Shown here piece by piece: positions 32,927-42,399 of a stretch of DNA of 64,000 nt. The notes beneath the pieces are model-generated. The model was not told the origin of the DNA. It was given only the letters and a program-made list of their open reading frames with translations, and ran no database searches. The first letter of the stretch is position 1; every line of letters starts with the position of its first letter. Both the position numbers and the translations under genes were made by a program. Source of the DNA: Streptomyces sp. DSM 110735 (GTDB taxonomy: Bacteria; Actinomycetota; Actinomycetes; Streptomycetales; Streptomycetaceae); contig NZ_JACYHF010000031.1 of NCBI RefSeq assembly GCF_016482685.1, positions 1 through 64,000 on the forward strand, in the 5' to 3' direction.

Positions 32927-33826
32927 ATGCGTGTTTTCGTCACCGGGGCCACCGGATTCATCGGCTCGGCCGTCGTACCCGAACTCATCGGCGCCGGACA
33001 CGAGGTCGTCGGCCTCGCCCGGTCCGACGCGGGTGCCGCCGCGCTGAAGGCGGCGGGCGCCGAGGTGCACCGGGGCAGCCTGGCGGACCCCGAGGACCTG
33101 GCCCGCGTCGCCGACAGCGCCGACGGCGTGATCCACCTCGCGTTCGTCCACGACTTCGCCGACGTGCGTGCGGCGGGCGAGACCGACCTGAACGCCATCC
33201 GCGCCATGGGCGCCGCGCTCGCCGGTTCCGACCGGCCGCTGGTCGTCACCTCCGGCACCGCCATCGGTCCGACGGGGCGCCTGATCACCGAGGCCGACGA
33301 CCCCGCCCCCGGCACCCACCGCACCGCCTCCGAGGAGGCGACGACGGCGCTGGCCGGGGACGGCGTGCGCGCCTCCGTGGTCCGGCTCGCTCCCACCGTG
33401 CACGGACGCGGCGACCACGGCTTCGTCCCCCGCCTCATCGCGGTCGCCCGTGAGAAGGGCGCCGCCGCCTACGTCGGGGACGGCGCCAACCGCTGGCCCG
33501 CCGTCCACCGGCTCGACGCCGCCCGGCTGTTCCGGCTCGCCCTGGAGAACGCGCCCGCCGGACAGCGGCTGCACGCCGCCGCCGAGGAAGGCGTGCCGTT
33601 CCGGCAGATCGCCGAGGTCATCGGCCGTCACCTGGACATCCCCGTGCACAGCCTGACGGGCGAGGAAGCCGAGGCGCGCTACGGCTTCGTGGGCCGCTTC
33701 ACCGGCGTCGACAACCCCACGTCGAGCGCGCTGACCCGCGAACTGCTCGGCTGGCGGCCGACGGAGACGGAACTCCTCGCCGACCTGGAGGAGGGCCACT
33801 ACTTCCGGGAGACGGACGCCGGGTGA
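32927..33826 (+). CDS. NAD-dependent epimerase/dehydratase (extended SDR)
   Basis: A 299-aa extended short-chain dehydrogenase. The nucleotide loop is VFVTGATGFIGSAVVPELI (residues 3-21); further motifs are DGVIHLAF and the conserved VVRLAPTVHGRGDHGF and HRLDAARLF segments. The Tyr-x3-Lys pair expected in the active site reads THRTASEEAT here, so the catalytic Tyr/Lys are not present in the usual form. Such atypical SDRs act in unknown redox or binding roles. ATG at 32927 with a strong ribosome-binding site. Probably controlled by the divergent LysR protein. Confidence 0.88.
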   Translation: MRVFVTGATGFIGSAVVPELIGAGHEVVGLARSDAGAAALKAAGAEVHRGSLADPEDLARVADSADGVIHLAFVHDFADVRAAGETDLNAIRAMGAALAGSDRPLVVTSGTAIGPTGRLITEADDPAPGTHRTASEEATTALAGDGVRASVVRLAPTVHGRGDHGFVPRLIAVAREKGAAAYVGDGANRWPAVHRLDAARLFRLALENAPAGQRLHAAAEEGVPFRQIAEVIGRHLDIPVHSLTGEEAEARYGFVGRFTGVDNPTSSALTRELLGWRPTETELLADLEEGHYFRETDAG

Positions 33827-33871
33827 CACCGGGCCGGTTTGAAGGATCATCCCGGCGGTTAACTGCACCCC

Positions 33872-34360
33872 ATGACCGAGGAGGGAACGCACAGAGGCCG
33901 TAGCGAGACCGAGGAAGAGCGGGCCGACCGGCGCTGGGGCGAACTCATCCAGGAGGTCCGGGTCGCCCAGACCGGAGTCCAGATCCTCTTCGGTTTCCTG
34001 CTCACCGTCGTCTTCCAGCCCAAGTACGGCGAACTCGCCCGCACCGACCAGATCATCTACATCGTGACGGTCGTCCTCGGCGCCTGCGCCACCGGCGCCC
34101 TCATCGGCCCGGTCTCCCTGCACCGCCTGGTCTCCGGACGCCGCGTCAAACCCCGCGCGGTCCGCCTCGCCGGTCTCCTCACCTTCGTCGGCCTGGTGCT
34201 CCTCCTCGCCACGATGGCTTCCTCGCTGCTGCTGATCCTCCGCGTCGCCACCCACGACGGCTACGTCCCCTGGCTGGTCGCCGCGGTCGTCGCCTGGTAC
34301 CTGACGTGCTGGTACGGCCTGCCGCTGTGGGTCCGGTACCGGCACACCGACCGGGACTAG
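33872..34360 (+). CDS. DUF6328-type membrane protein
   Basis: A 162-aa inner-membrane protein with four hydrophobic helices at about residues 36-54, 63-83, 104-124 and 131-150. The soluble N-terminus is rich in Glu and Arg (TEEERADRRWGELIQEVRVAQTG). This matches the actinobacterial DUF6328 group as I recall it; its function is unknown. It overlaps the convergent DUF2238 gene by 4 bp at the stop codons. Confidence 0.8.
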   Translation: MTEEGTHRGRSETEEERADRRWGELIQEVRVAQTGVQILFGFLLTVVFQPKYGELARTDQIIYIVTVVLGACATGALIGPVSLHRLVSGRRVKPRAVRLAGLLTFVGLVLLLATMASSLLLILRVATHDGYVPWLVAAVVAWYLTCWYGLPLWVRYRHTDRD

Positions 34361-35004
34361 CGCCGGGTCTCCAGCGCCGCCAACTGCCGGTCGTGGACCC
34401 TGCTGAGCAGCAGGAGGGACACGACCGCGCCGATCAGGGCGCAGAACATGTCCCACTGGGTGTCCCACACGTCGCCCTGGGTGGCCAGGAAGGCGTCCGC
34501 GCTGTGGCCGCCGATCTCGGCCGCCGCCCACTCCAGGAGTTCGAAGCAGGCGCTGAAGGCGAGGCAGGCGCAGACCGTGAGCGGTGCCAGCCAGCGGCTG
34601 CCGCGCAACGGGGAGGTGCGGCTGAGGAGTTCACGGACCAGGATCGCCGGGACGAAGCCCTGCATCAGATGCCCGAAGCGGTCGTACGGGTTGCGGCTGA
34701 GCCCGAAGGTGTCCCGCACCCAGTCGCCCACGGGCACCTCGGCGTACGTGTAGTGGCCGCCGGCCGCCAGGACCAGGGCGTGCGCGGCGAGGAGACCGCA
34801 CAGCAGCCCGGTCAGCGGGAAGCGCCGCCAGGTCAGCAGTACCAGCGGGAGCCCGATCAGCACCCAGAAGGTCTCCAGGAACCAGGTCGTACGGTCGTGC
34901 ACGCCGATCGCGGAGACGGCGAGTCCCAGGGCGGCCACGCCCGCGAACAGCAGGGGCGGCACCCGGCGGTGCACGGTGCGCGGGGCGGGATGCGCGACGG
35001 TCAT
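34357..35004 (-). CDS. DUF2238/YjdF-like membrane protein
   Basis: A 215-aa membrane protein with about six helices and the conserved polar motifs of the DUF2238 (YjdF) family: YDRFGHLMQGF, FELLEWAAAE and GDVWDTQWDMFCALIG. The role is unknown; the acidic and His residues in the membrane suggest a ligand or metal site. The ATG at 35004 was preferred over earlier codons because it starts the protein-like segment MTVAHPAPRTVHRR. Convergent with the DUF6328 gene. Confidence 0.87.
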   Translation of the reverse strand: MTVAHPAPRTVHRRVPPLLFAGVAALGLAVSAIGVHDRTTWFLETFWVLIGLPLVLLTWRRFPLTGLLCGLLAAHALVLAAGGHYTYAEVPVGDWVRDTFGLSRNPYDRFGHLMQGFVPAILVRELLSRTSPLRGSRWLAPLTVCACLAFSACFELLEWAAAEIGGHSADAFLATQGDVWDTQWDMFCALIGAVVSLLLLSRVHDRQLAALETRR

Positions 35005-35078
35005 GGCGGCCTCCAGGCGGGGATCGGGAAGTCCCCATGGTGGCCGCGCCGGTCGGCACCGGTCATGAGTACGCCTAC

Positions 35079-36722
35079 TCAGGCACGGAAGGTACGCAGC
35101 GCGGTGCGCAGGATCGCCTGGTTGTCCGGCTCGTCCCAGTCGGCGGCCGGGGTGGTGAAGCGCAGGGAGTAGCCCCGCCCGCCGCCGAGCAGGAAACCGC
35201 GCCCGAAGGTGTGCGTCCGCGCCTGCCCGGTACCGGACAGCCACTCCATGTCGGCGGCGGGACGCCCCTGTTGCTCGGTGGCCTCGATCGCGCCGACGCG
35301 CTGGTAGCCGTCCTCCCGGGCGAGACCGGGCTCCACGTCGTCACGCCAGACGGCCACCGGGTCGGAGCCCACGCTTTCGCTGTAGGTGACGGCGAGGGCG
35401 AGGGAGGAGTCGCCCGGACCGAAGGTGACCCGGAAGGAGTGGTCGGCGCCGGACCTGATCCCCTCGCGCTTCCAGTCGACGGGAAGGGCGAGGGAGAAGC
35501 CCTCCGGGGCGGTGTACGTGCGGAATCCGGCGGGGAGGGCGGCGGAGGTGCCGGGCGCCGGAGCGCTCTGGCTCCGGGTGCGGTGCGACGTGGGAGCGGC
35601 GGTCGTGCCCTTGCCGGGAGCCGCCGTGCTGCGACTCGGGGCGGTGGCGGTGCCCGAGCCGGTTCCGGGGTTCACCCCGGCCGACGCACCCGTCTCCGCC
35701 GACGCCGCCGCCCCGCTCGGGCGCGCCCCCGCGACCCCCTCCGACGACTGGTGCGCCACGGCCAGCGCAGCCGCCACCACGGCGGCGACGGCCAGGCACA
35801 CCCCCGCCGCCAGGGCCCGTCTGCTCCGCAGCGGACTGCCGCCCGGCGGGGCAGCCTCCGGCTCGCCCTCCGAAACGGGCGCCGCCGCGACGGCGCCGTA
35901 CGCCCCCGCGTCCTCCTCCAGCACCCGCACCAGCGAGGCGCGCACCACCGGACGGGTCAGCCGTTCGCGGGAGTTCTTGCGCAGCAGCCCCTCCACGGTC
36001 CGGGTCAGCGGGCCCGTGCGCAGCGGGGCGCGCAGCGGCAGCCGGGTCACGGCCCGCAGGGTTGCCTCGGTGCGGCCCCGGTCGCGGAACGGCGGGCGTC
36101 CCTCGGTCATCGTGTAGAGGATCGCGCCGAGCGCCCACAAGTCGGCGGCGGGACCGATCCGTTCGTCGCGGGCCTGCTCCGGCGAGGCGTACGACGGCGC
36201 CGCGACCCTCGGTGCCAGGGTCGTGCCCGCGAGACCGAAGCCCGCGAGCACGACCGTGCCGCCGTCCCTCACGAAGATCTGGCCGGGGCTCAGCTCGCCG
36301 TGGGTGATGCCCTCCTCGTGCGCGGTGCGCAGCACGTCGAGCACTTCGAGGCCGATTCCGGCCGCCCGTACGGGATCGAACGGGCCCTCCTCCTCCAGGA
36401 GTTGGGTGAGTGGCGTGCCGTCGATCCACTGGACCGCCGTCCACAGGGTGCCCGGTTCCACGACCGCGTCGATCACCGCGGCGACCCCGCCGGGGCACAG
36501 CAGCCGCATGGTCTCGGAGGTGCGCACCACCCGGGACCTGGTCCGGCGCAGGGTGTCCTGGTCGGCGGTGGACGGCAGCGCGGTCCGGGTCACCAGGCAG
36601 GCGCGGTTCTCCCGTACGTCCTCCGCCCGCCACCACTCGCGTCCGGTCTCCCGGGCGAAGACCTCCAGGAGCCGGAACCGCCCGGCGACCAGTTCATCTG
36701 CGACGACGTACGCCTCGGCCAT
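35079..36722 (-). CDS. Transmembrane serine/threonine pseudokinase
   Basis: A 547-aa protein with a Hanks-type kinase fold (about 12-275), a basic and disordered linker, one membrane helix (about 303-323) and an extracytoplasmic domain (about 400-547). Structural kinase motifs remain (SYASPEQ, PAADLWALGAILYTM), but catalytic ones are lost. HRDLKPxN reads H141-G-E-L-S-P-G-Q148, DFG reads G161-F-G, the VAIK lysine position is TRTAL, and no Gly-rich loop is visible. It probably binds partners or senses wall signals without phosphorylating. The ATG at 36722 is spaced better from GAGGG than the ATG at 36728. It stands upstream of no obvious partner gene. Confidence 0.88.
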   Translation of the reverse strand: MAEAYVVADELVAGRFRLLEVFARETGREWWRAEDVRENRACLVTRTALPSTADQDTLRRTRSRVVRTSETMRLLCPGGVAAVIDAVVEPGTLWTAVQWIDGTPLTQLLEEEGPFDPVRAAGIGLEVLDVLRTAHEEGITHGELSPGQIFVRDGGTVVLAGFGLAGTTLAPRVAAPSYASPEQARDERIGPAADLWALGAILYTMTEGRPPFRDRGRTEATLRAVTRLPLRAPLRTGPLTRTVEGLLRKNSRERLTRPVVRASLVRVLEEDAGAYGAVAAAPVSEGEPEAAPPGGSPLRSRRALAAGVCLAVAAVVAAALAVAHQSSEGVAGARPSGAAASAETGASAGVNPGTGSGTATAPSRSTAAPGKGTTAAPTSHRTRSQSAPAPGTSAALPAGFRTYTAPEGFSLALPVDWKREGIRSGADHSFRVTFGPGDSSLALAVTYSESVGSDPVAVWRDDVEPGLAREDGYQRVGAIEATEQQGRPAADMEWLSGTGQARTHTFGRGFLLGGGRGYSLRFTTPAADWDEPDNQAILRTALRTFRA

Positions 36723-36866
36723 GGCCATCCCTCGCTGTAACCCTGCCGTTGTCTCCCAGGGTTACGCGAAGGTCACGGTGGAGCGTTCAAACCGATCGTG
36801 TTCCGGCCACAATTGACGTTTGGTCAGTGCCGACGCCGATGTCCTTCAGCGCAACTGTCACGTCCG

Positions 36867-37553
36867 TCAGTGCTGCTGCGCCGACTGCGGCGTGGCCTCG
36901 CTCGGGCGGACCACCACGACACCGTTGCCCCGGAGCATGAGCTGCACGGCTTCGCCCGAACCGCCGCGCAGCATCGAGCCGAAGGACTGGGAGCGGTGCA
37001 GCGAGGTGTCGAGCCCGGCGGACCAGCCGACCACGGCGTCGGTGTCGACGTACACCGGGTTCTCCGGGGACACCGGGATCACCAGCGGGTTGCCCTCGCA
37101 GACCAGACCCAGGCGGCCGTGCCCGCTGAACACGCTGTTGAACAGACCGCCGCCCGCGATGCCGGAGCCCTTCACGGTCTTTATCTCGTAGGAGAGCGTG
37201 GCGTCGAAGCACAGGACGTTGCGGCCGTTGACGGTGAACTGGTCGCCCGGTTCCACCTCCACGATGAAGCAGTTCTGCGCCTCGTGCGCGAACCACGCCT
37301 CGCCCCGTCCGCGCACCGCCATCAGCGGCAGCCCCTCACCGGTGACGGCACGCTTGATCATGCCGCCGACGCCCTGGCCCTTGCGCTCGAACTTCAGCTC
37401 GCCCCGGTGCGCGACCATCGCGCCCTGCCGGGCGAGCATCTCGCCGTTGACGGTGTACTTCAGACACTTGGCGTTCTCGGCGGTCAGCCCCGGCTCCACG
37501 GCCGGGCGCACCATGTACTCGCTGGAAAACAGGTCACCCTTCATGCGGGGCAT
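36867..37553 (-). CDS. AIM24 family protein
   Basis: A 228-aa soluble beta-rich protein of the AIM24 (TIM-like beta-sandwich) family. Conserved stretches are GAMVAHRGELKFERKGQGVGGMIKRAVTGEG cut into its usual elements, PGDQFTVNGRNVLCFDATLSYEI, and the Gly-rich GSGIAGGGLFNSVFSGHG. Bacterial members are of unknown function; the mitochondrial namesake affects inner-membrane structure. An ATG three codons downstream (37544) is an alternative start. It lies alone between the pseudokinase and a serine hydrolase, all on the minus strand. Confidence 0.9.
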   Translation of the reverse strand: MPRMKGDLFSSEYMVRPAVEPGLTAENAKCLKYTVNGEMLARQGAMVAHRGELKFERKGQGVGGMIKRAVTGEGLPLMAVRGRGEAWFAHEAQNCFIVEVEPGDQFTVNGRNVLCFDATLSYEIKTVKGSGIAGGGLFNSVFSGHGRLGLVCEGNPLVIPVSPENPVYVDTDAVVGWSAGLDTSLHRSQSFGSMLRGGSGEAVQLMLRGNGVVVVRPSEATPQSAQQH

Positions 37554-37608
37554 GGTGTCCCGGAGGGGCGCGTTCCGACAAGATCGCGGCCCGCGCCCCC
37601 GGCGCCCG

Positions 37609-38811
37609 TCACTGCCGCAGATCCGTCTCGCGCTCGTGCAGCAGCGCGCCGCGCCTGGCGGTCTTGGCGGGCTTGCCGCAGAACGCCGACTCCAGGGTGC
37701 CCGCCAGGGTGTCCAGCACCTTGCCGTTGTTGGAGGTGTTGACCAGCGCGGTCAGGCTGCGCCCGCCGTCCTTGCTGGTGAACGCGTAGGTGTAGTAGCC
37801 CTGTACGGCGCCGGTGTGGCCGTAGACCGAGACCCCGCAGGACAGGTCGCGGCGGCGCAGTCCGAGTCCGTAGGCGGTGGTGCTGTTCACCTTGTTGAAG
37901 CGCTCCATGTCGGCCAGGCGTGCGGCGGAGACCAGCCGCCCGCCCACCAGCGCGGAGTAGAAGGTGTTGAGGTCCTTGGCGCTGGAGATGATCGCGCCCG
38001 CGCTCTGCGCCCAGGACACGGTCTGGTCGGTCGCGTCGACCAGCGGGGCGCCCGCCTTGTCGGGGGTGAGATAGCCGCGCGCGTACCGCCCGGGGATCTT
38101 GGTGTCCGGGTGGACGTAGAAGGTGTCCGCCAGCTTCAGCGGCTTGATGACACGGCTCTGGTACTCCGTCTTCACGGAGTGCCCGGTCAGCTTCTCGATG
38201 AGCAGACCCGCGACCACGAAGTTGGTGTTGGAGTAGGAGTAGGCGGCGCCGGGAGCGTTGGTGCGCGGCTTCTTCAGGGAGAGCGCGACCAACTGGCGGT
38301 AGGTGAAGACCTTGTTCCGGACCGCCTCGAAACCGGAGACGCTCTGGGCGAACATGTCGTTGCTGAAGTCGTACAGCCCGCTGCGGTGGCTCAGCAGATG
38401 CCGGACCGTGATCCGGTCGTCCGGGAGCAGCCCCGGCAGATAGCGGTTCACCGGGGCGTCCAGGTCGAGCTTGTGCTCGTCGGCCAGTTGCATCAGGACC
38501 ACCGTCGAGAACGTCTTGGTGACGCTGCCGATCCGGAAGCGGTCGCCGGTGCTCATCGCCCGCTTCGTACCCCGGTCCGCGAGACCGCGGCTGATGAGAT
38601 ACGCGTGGCCGTGGTCGTCGATCCGGGCGGCGGCGCCCGGCGCCCCCTGCTCCCGCGCGGTGCGCAGCACCTTGTCGACGCCCGCCGTGTCGGGTGCCGC
38701 GAGCGCCACCGCCCGGCCCGGCGCCTCGCTCGCCGCCCGCGCCGGGACCGCGAGGAGAGACAGCGCGACCGCTCCGAGTACCGCACCCCTGCTCACCGTT
38801 GCTGAGACCAT
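37609..38811 (-). CDS. Secreted serine hydrolase, beta-lactamase/D,D-carboxypeptidase fold
   Basis: A 400-aa exported penicillin-binding-type serine hydrolase (family S12, D-alanyl-D-alanine carboxypeptidase-like). A signal peptide covers about 1-28. The active-site SxxK is S-V-T-K in RIGSVTKTFS (about 95), the YxN is Y-S-N in AYSYSNTNF (about 193), and the KTG equivalent is H-T-G in YGHTGAVQG. It may trim peptidoglycan or cleave D-amino peptides. The ATG at 38811 was chosen to give the signal peptide, with GAGGAG upstream. Divergent from an M4 protease. Confidence 0.92.
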   Translation of the reverse strand: MVSATVSRGAVLGAVALSLLAVPARAASEAPGRAVALAAPDTAGVDKVLRTAREQGAPGAAARIDDHGHAYLISRGLADRGTKRAMSTGDRFRIGSVTKTFSTVVLMQLADEHKLDLDAPVNRYLPGLLPDDRITVRHLLSHRSGLYDFSNDMFAQSVSGFEAVRNKVFTYRQLVALSLKKPRTNAPGAAYSYSNTNFVVAGLLIEKLTGHSVKTEYQSRVIKPLKLADTFYVHPDTKIPGRYARGYLTPDKAGAPLVDATDQTVSWAQSAGAIISSAKDLNTFYSALVGGRLVSAARLADMERFNKVNSTTAYGLGLRRRDLSCGVSVYGHTGAVQGYYTYAFTSKDGGRSLTALVNTSNNGKVLDTLAGTLESAFCGKPAKTARRGALLHERETDLRQ

Positions 38812-39119
38812 CCGGTTCCCACTCCTCGTCCACGCGGTTGTTGATGCGACATCGGTCACATTCCGGCCTGGAACCTAGGGGATTGAGGCGGAATCTCGCG
38901 CTCCGACACACAGATGGTCAATCACTGATCACTCTGTGACGTATATTCGCAAAGGATTGTCATAGGGAACCGCGAAATGGATCATTCCGTGTTTACGTGG
39001 CCATGACTCATCCGGAAGGGTGAACCCGGGGCCCGACCTGGGCCTCCTGGCGCTCAACAGCGCCATGTCGCAAGGCGGTTGGCATGTCCGGCCGCCTTCG
39101 GACGAAGGAACCCTTCCTC
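38812..39119. promoter_or_regulatory. AT-richer divergent promoter region
   Basis: A 308-bp gap between the serine hydrolase (minus) and the M4 protease (plus). Around 38880-39010 the base composition is much less GC-rich than the surroundings and contains TATATT (38942-38947), ATCACTGATCACTC and several short T-runs, as expected for promoters. I cannot assign a single -35/-10 pair. Confidence 0.4.
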
Positions 39120-40907
39120 GTGCGCAGACCGCACATACGCAGTGTGGCCGTCGCCGTCGCGGTGACGACGGCCATCACGGGCCTGGTCGGCACGGCCGTC
39201 GCGGGCCCCACCTCCGTGGACGCACGGGCCGTCGTGAGCACCGCCAGGACCGCTCCCGTGGTCCACGCCGCGAGTGCCGCCGCCTTCGCCCACGCGGCCG
39301 AGACCGGCGTCGCCACCGGCGACGAACTCGAGCCGCAGGACGTCATGTTCGACCCCGAGGGCGGCCGTCACGTCCGCTTCACGCGCACGCACGACGGACT
39401 TCCGGTCCTCGGCGGCGACCTCGTCGTCCACCTCGACCGGCAGCTCGGCTACGCGGGCGTCACCCGCGCCGCCGACCACGCGGTGCGCCCCGCCACCACC
39501 GACGCCAAGGTGACCCCGGCCCAGGCGGCGACCGCCGCGGCCCAGGCGGCAGGCGGTCAGGCGGGCACCCCGCAGCTCGTGGTGGACGCCCGCGCCGGCG
39601 CCGCCCACCTCGCCTACCAGGTGACGGTGACCGGCAGCACCCTGGACGACGACGGCGGCTCCCACACGGTCGTCGTGGACGCCCTCACCGGCGACGTGCG
39701 CAGCGACACCCCGGACGCCGACGAGTTCATCTCGCCCAAGCTGGTCAAGGCACTGCGCAGCCACGGCGAGACCATCGCCCCTGCCACCGGCAGCGGCACC
39801 GCCGCCGCGGCGAGCCCGCTCGTCGCCGGGGTGGCCGCCTCGAAGTACCCGGCCACCGCGCACGGCACCGGCAAGACCCTCTTCGTGGGCAGCGTCGGTC
39901 TGACGACCACGCAGACCTCCAAGGGTCACTTCCAGCTCAAGGACCCGAGCCGGTACGGCACCGAGACCCGTGACGCCAAGAACCACATGTCGGAGACCTT
40001 CGGCTCCGGCACCAAGATCACGGGCACCACGAACGTGTGGGGCAACGGCAAGACGACGAGCCGCAACAGCGCCGCCGCCGACGCCCAGTACGGCATCTCC
40101 AAGACGCTGGACTTCTACCGCACGACCTTCAACCGCAAGGGCATAGCGGGCGACAGCAAGCCCGCCCGCGCGATGGTCCACTGGGGACGCTCGGTCGCCA
40201 ACGCGTTCTGGGACTCCGAGTGCGGCTGCATGCTGTACGGCGACGGCGACGGCGACATGATCAAGAAGCCGCTCGTCGTCCTCGACGTCACCGGCCACGA
40301 GCTGACCCACGGCGTCGTCGACGCCACCGCCAAGCTGGAGCCGACCTTCGTCGACCGCAACGGCAACCAGTACGGCGAACCCGGCTCGCTCAACGAGTCG
40401 CTGGCCGATATCTTCGGCTCCAACGTCGAGTTCTACGCGAACAACTCCAAGAACCCGCCGAACTACCTCATCGGCGAGAAGCTGGGTCTCAAGCAGAAGT
40501 TCCTGCGCCGCCTGGACCACCCCTCGCTGGACAAGCTGGAGCAGACCGTCGACTACTGGTCGCCCGAGGTCTACTCCACCGAGGTGCACGCCGGTTCCGG
40601 CGTCTCCTCGCACGCCTACTACCTCCTCGCGGAGGGCAGCGGCAAGAAGACCATCAAGGGAGTCGCCTACAACTCCCCGACGTACGACGGCGGTTCCGTC
40701 AAGGGCATCGGCCGCACCAAGGCCACCGCCATCTTCTACCGCGCCCTGACCCGCTACATGGTCTCCTCCACCGACTTCCACGACGCGCGTCTCGCGACGC
40801 TGAAGGCGGCCAAGGACCTGTACGGCGCGAGCAGCACCGAGTACAAGACGGTGGACCGGGCGTGGGCGGCGGTCAACGTCACCGCGGCCAACACCCCCGC
40901 CTCCTGA
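39120..40907 (+). CDS. Secreted M4 family metallopeptidase (thermolysin-like)
   Basis: A 595-aa preproenzyme of the thermolysin family. A signal peptide covers about 1-30, a FTP/PepSY-type propeptide about 45-200, then the catalytic domain. Zinc motif HELTH has H393, E394 and H397; the third ligand is the Glu in GSLNESLADIFG; the distal His is in GVSSHAYYLLAEG. It degrades extracellular proteins. The GTG at 39120 with AAGGAA (39105-39110) is preferred; the ATG at 39084 with AAGGCGG is a fair alternative adding 12 residues. A strong stem-loop follows at 40961. Confidence 0.94.
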   Translation: MRRPHIRSVAVAVAVTTAITGLVGTAVAGPTSVDARAVVSTARTAPVVHAASAAAFAHAAETGVATGDELEPQDVMFDPEGGRHVRFTRTHDGLPVLGGDLVVHLDRQLGYAGVTRAADHAVRPATTDAKVTPAQAATAAAQAAGGQAGTPQLVVDARAGAAHLAYQVTVTGSTLDDDGGSHTVVVDALTGDVRSDTPDADEFISPKLVKALRSHGETIAPATGSGTAAAASPLVAGVAASKYPATAHGTGKTLFVGSVGLTTTQTSKGHFQLKDPSRYGTETRDAKNHMSETFGSGTKITGTTNVWGNGKTTSRNSAAADAQYGISKTLDFYRTTFNRKGIAGDSKPARAMVHWGRSVANAFWDSECGCMLYGDGDGDMIKKPLVVLDVTGHELTHGVVDATAKLEPTFVDRNGNQYGEPGSLNESLADIFGSNVEFYANNSKNPPNYLIGEKLGLKQKFLRRLDHPSLDKLEQTVDYWSPEVYSTEVHAGSGVSSHAYYLLAEGSGKKTIKGVAYNSPTYDGGSVKGIGRTKATAIFYRALTRYMVSSTDFHDARLATLKAAKDLYGASSTEYKTVDRAWAAVNVTAANTPAS

Positions 40908-40960
40908 CACCCGGCGGTCGTACGGCGCCCCGGCACCGCGCGACCGCCCGCAGCACCCCT

Positions 40961-40988
40961 GGATGCCCCGCCCTCGCGCGGGGCATCC
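40961..40988 (+). terminator. Stem-loop terminator after M4 protease
   Basis: GGATGCCCCGC (40961-40971) pairs perfectly over 11 bp with GCGGGGCATCC (40978-40988) around a 6-nt loop, 53 bp past the protease stop. There is no U-tract, as is common in Streptomyces. Confidence 0.75.
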
Positions 40989-41130
40989 GCACGTCAGCCG
41001 CTCCGGTGTGCGGCTCACCGACATGCGGGCGCCCGCTCCCCGGTGGGACGATGACAGGCGTGGGGTACGCGGAAGCGTCCCGGCCGGTCCGGGAGTTCGG
41101 CGCACCGGCCGCTGCCCGGGAGCGGGCCCG

Positions 41131-42339
41131 GTGACCGGCCGCCTGGGGCGCGCCTGCCGGACCGCCGCCGTGCTGCTGGCCGCCCTCGCCGTACAGCCGC
41201 CGGTCCACGCCGCCGCCCACCCCACCGGGGACACCACCCACGCCCTCGGCGTCGTCACCTGGGCGGCGAGCGCCGAACGCCTCCCTCACGACGGCGCCGA
41301 CCGCAGCTACCGCCTTCTCGTGCGCACCAGCGTCGGCGGCGACGGACTGCGCGTACGCCTGTCCAACGCCTTCGGGGACCGCCCGCTGCGCGTGAACGCC
41401 GTCCACGCGGGACTCGGCGGGCGGGGCGCGGCCGTGCGCGACAACCGGCGGCTCGCCTTCCACGGCCGTCCCTCCGTCACGATCCCCCGGGGCGCCGAGG
41501 TCTGGAGCGACCCGCTGCGCGGTCACGTCAGCGCCGGAGCCCTCCTCGCCGTCAGCCTGTACACCCCGGACGCCGCGGGACCCGCCACCGGGCACGCGAT
41601 GGCGCTGCGCACCTCGTACACCGCCCCGGGCGACCGCACCGCCGACAGGAGCGCCGCCCCCTGGACGCGCACCACGGACTCCTGGTGGTACCTCGACGCC
41701 GTCTCCGTACGCCCCGACCACCCCGCCACCGGCGCGGTCGCCGCGCTCGGGGACTCCATCACCGACGGCCGGGGCTCCACCCCCGACCGGGACCTGCGCT
41801 GGCCCGACCTGCTGGCGAGGCGCCTGGCCCGTACGTCCCTCGCGGGCGTCGCGGACGAGGGGATCTCCGGCAACCGGGTCCTCTCCGACGGCGGCGGCGG
41901 ACCCGGCGCCCTCGGGCGCCTGGACCGGGACGTACTGGAACTGCCCGGCGTACGCACCGTGATCCTCTTCGAGGGCGTCAACGACCTCAAGGCGGGCACC
42001 GGCGTCACGGCCGCCGACCTCCTCGCCGGGTACCGGAACATCGTCCGGCGGGCGCACGCGGCAGGGACCTGCGTGGTCGGCGCGACGATCGCACCGTTCC
42101 AGGGCTGGCCGGAGTGGAGCCCGGCCGCCGAGGCGGTGCGCCGGGAGGTCAACCACCACCTCCGCGGCGGCGACGGCTTCGACGCCGTGGTGGACTTCGA
42201 CCGCGCCCTGCGCGACCCCCGCCGCCCCGAGCGGCTGCGGCCCGCCTACGACAGCGGCGACCATCTCCACCCGGGCGACCGGGGGATGCGGGCGCTCGCC
42301 GACGCGGTCGACCTCGGCAGTCTGCGCTGCGCCCGCTGA
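41131..42339 (+). CDS. Secreted SGNH/GDSL hydrolase
   Basis: A 402-aa exported esterase/lipase-type hydrolase. A signal peptide (about 1-28) is followed by a beta-rich N-terminal domain (about 35-190) and an SGNH domain. Block I is ALGDSITDGRGS (nucleophilic Ser near 206), block II has the Gly in GISGNRV, block III is EGVNDLKAG, and block V is the Asp/His pair in YDSGDHLHPGD. It may remove acyl groups from polysaccharides or lipids. The GTG at 41131 follows GGGAG (41118-41122) and directly precedes the signal peptide. Confidence 0.92.
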   Translation: MTGRLGRACRTAAVLLAALAVQPPVHAAAHPTGDTTHALGVVTWAASAERLPHDGADRSYRLLVRTSVGGDGLRVRLSNAFGDRPLRVNAVHAGLGGRGAAVRDNRRLAFHGRPSVTIPRGAEVWSDPLRGHVSAGALLAVSLYTPDAAGPATGHAMALRTSYTAPGDRTADRSAAPWTRTTDSWWYLDAVSVRPDHPATGAVAALGDSITDGRGSTPDRDLRWPDLLARRLARTSLAGVADEGISGNRVLSDGGGGPGALGRLDRDVLELPGVRTVILFEGVNDLKAGTGVTAADLLAGYRNIVRRAHAAGTCVVGATIAPFQGWPEWSPAAEAVRREVNHHLRGGDGFDAVVDFDRALRDPRRPERLRPAYDSGDHLHPGDRGMRALADAVDLGSLRCAR

Positions 42340-42399
42340 AACCCGACCCGGCGGCGCCGAAGCCCGACCCGATGCGTACGACCCGGCGCGAACGGTCCG

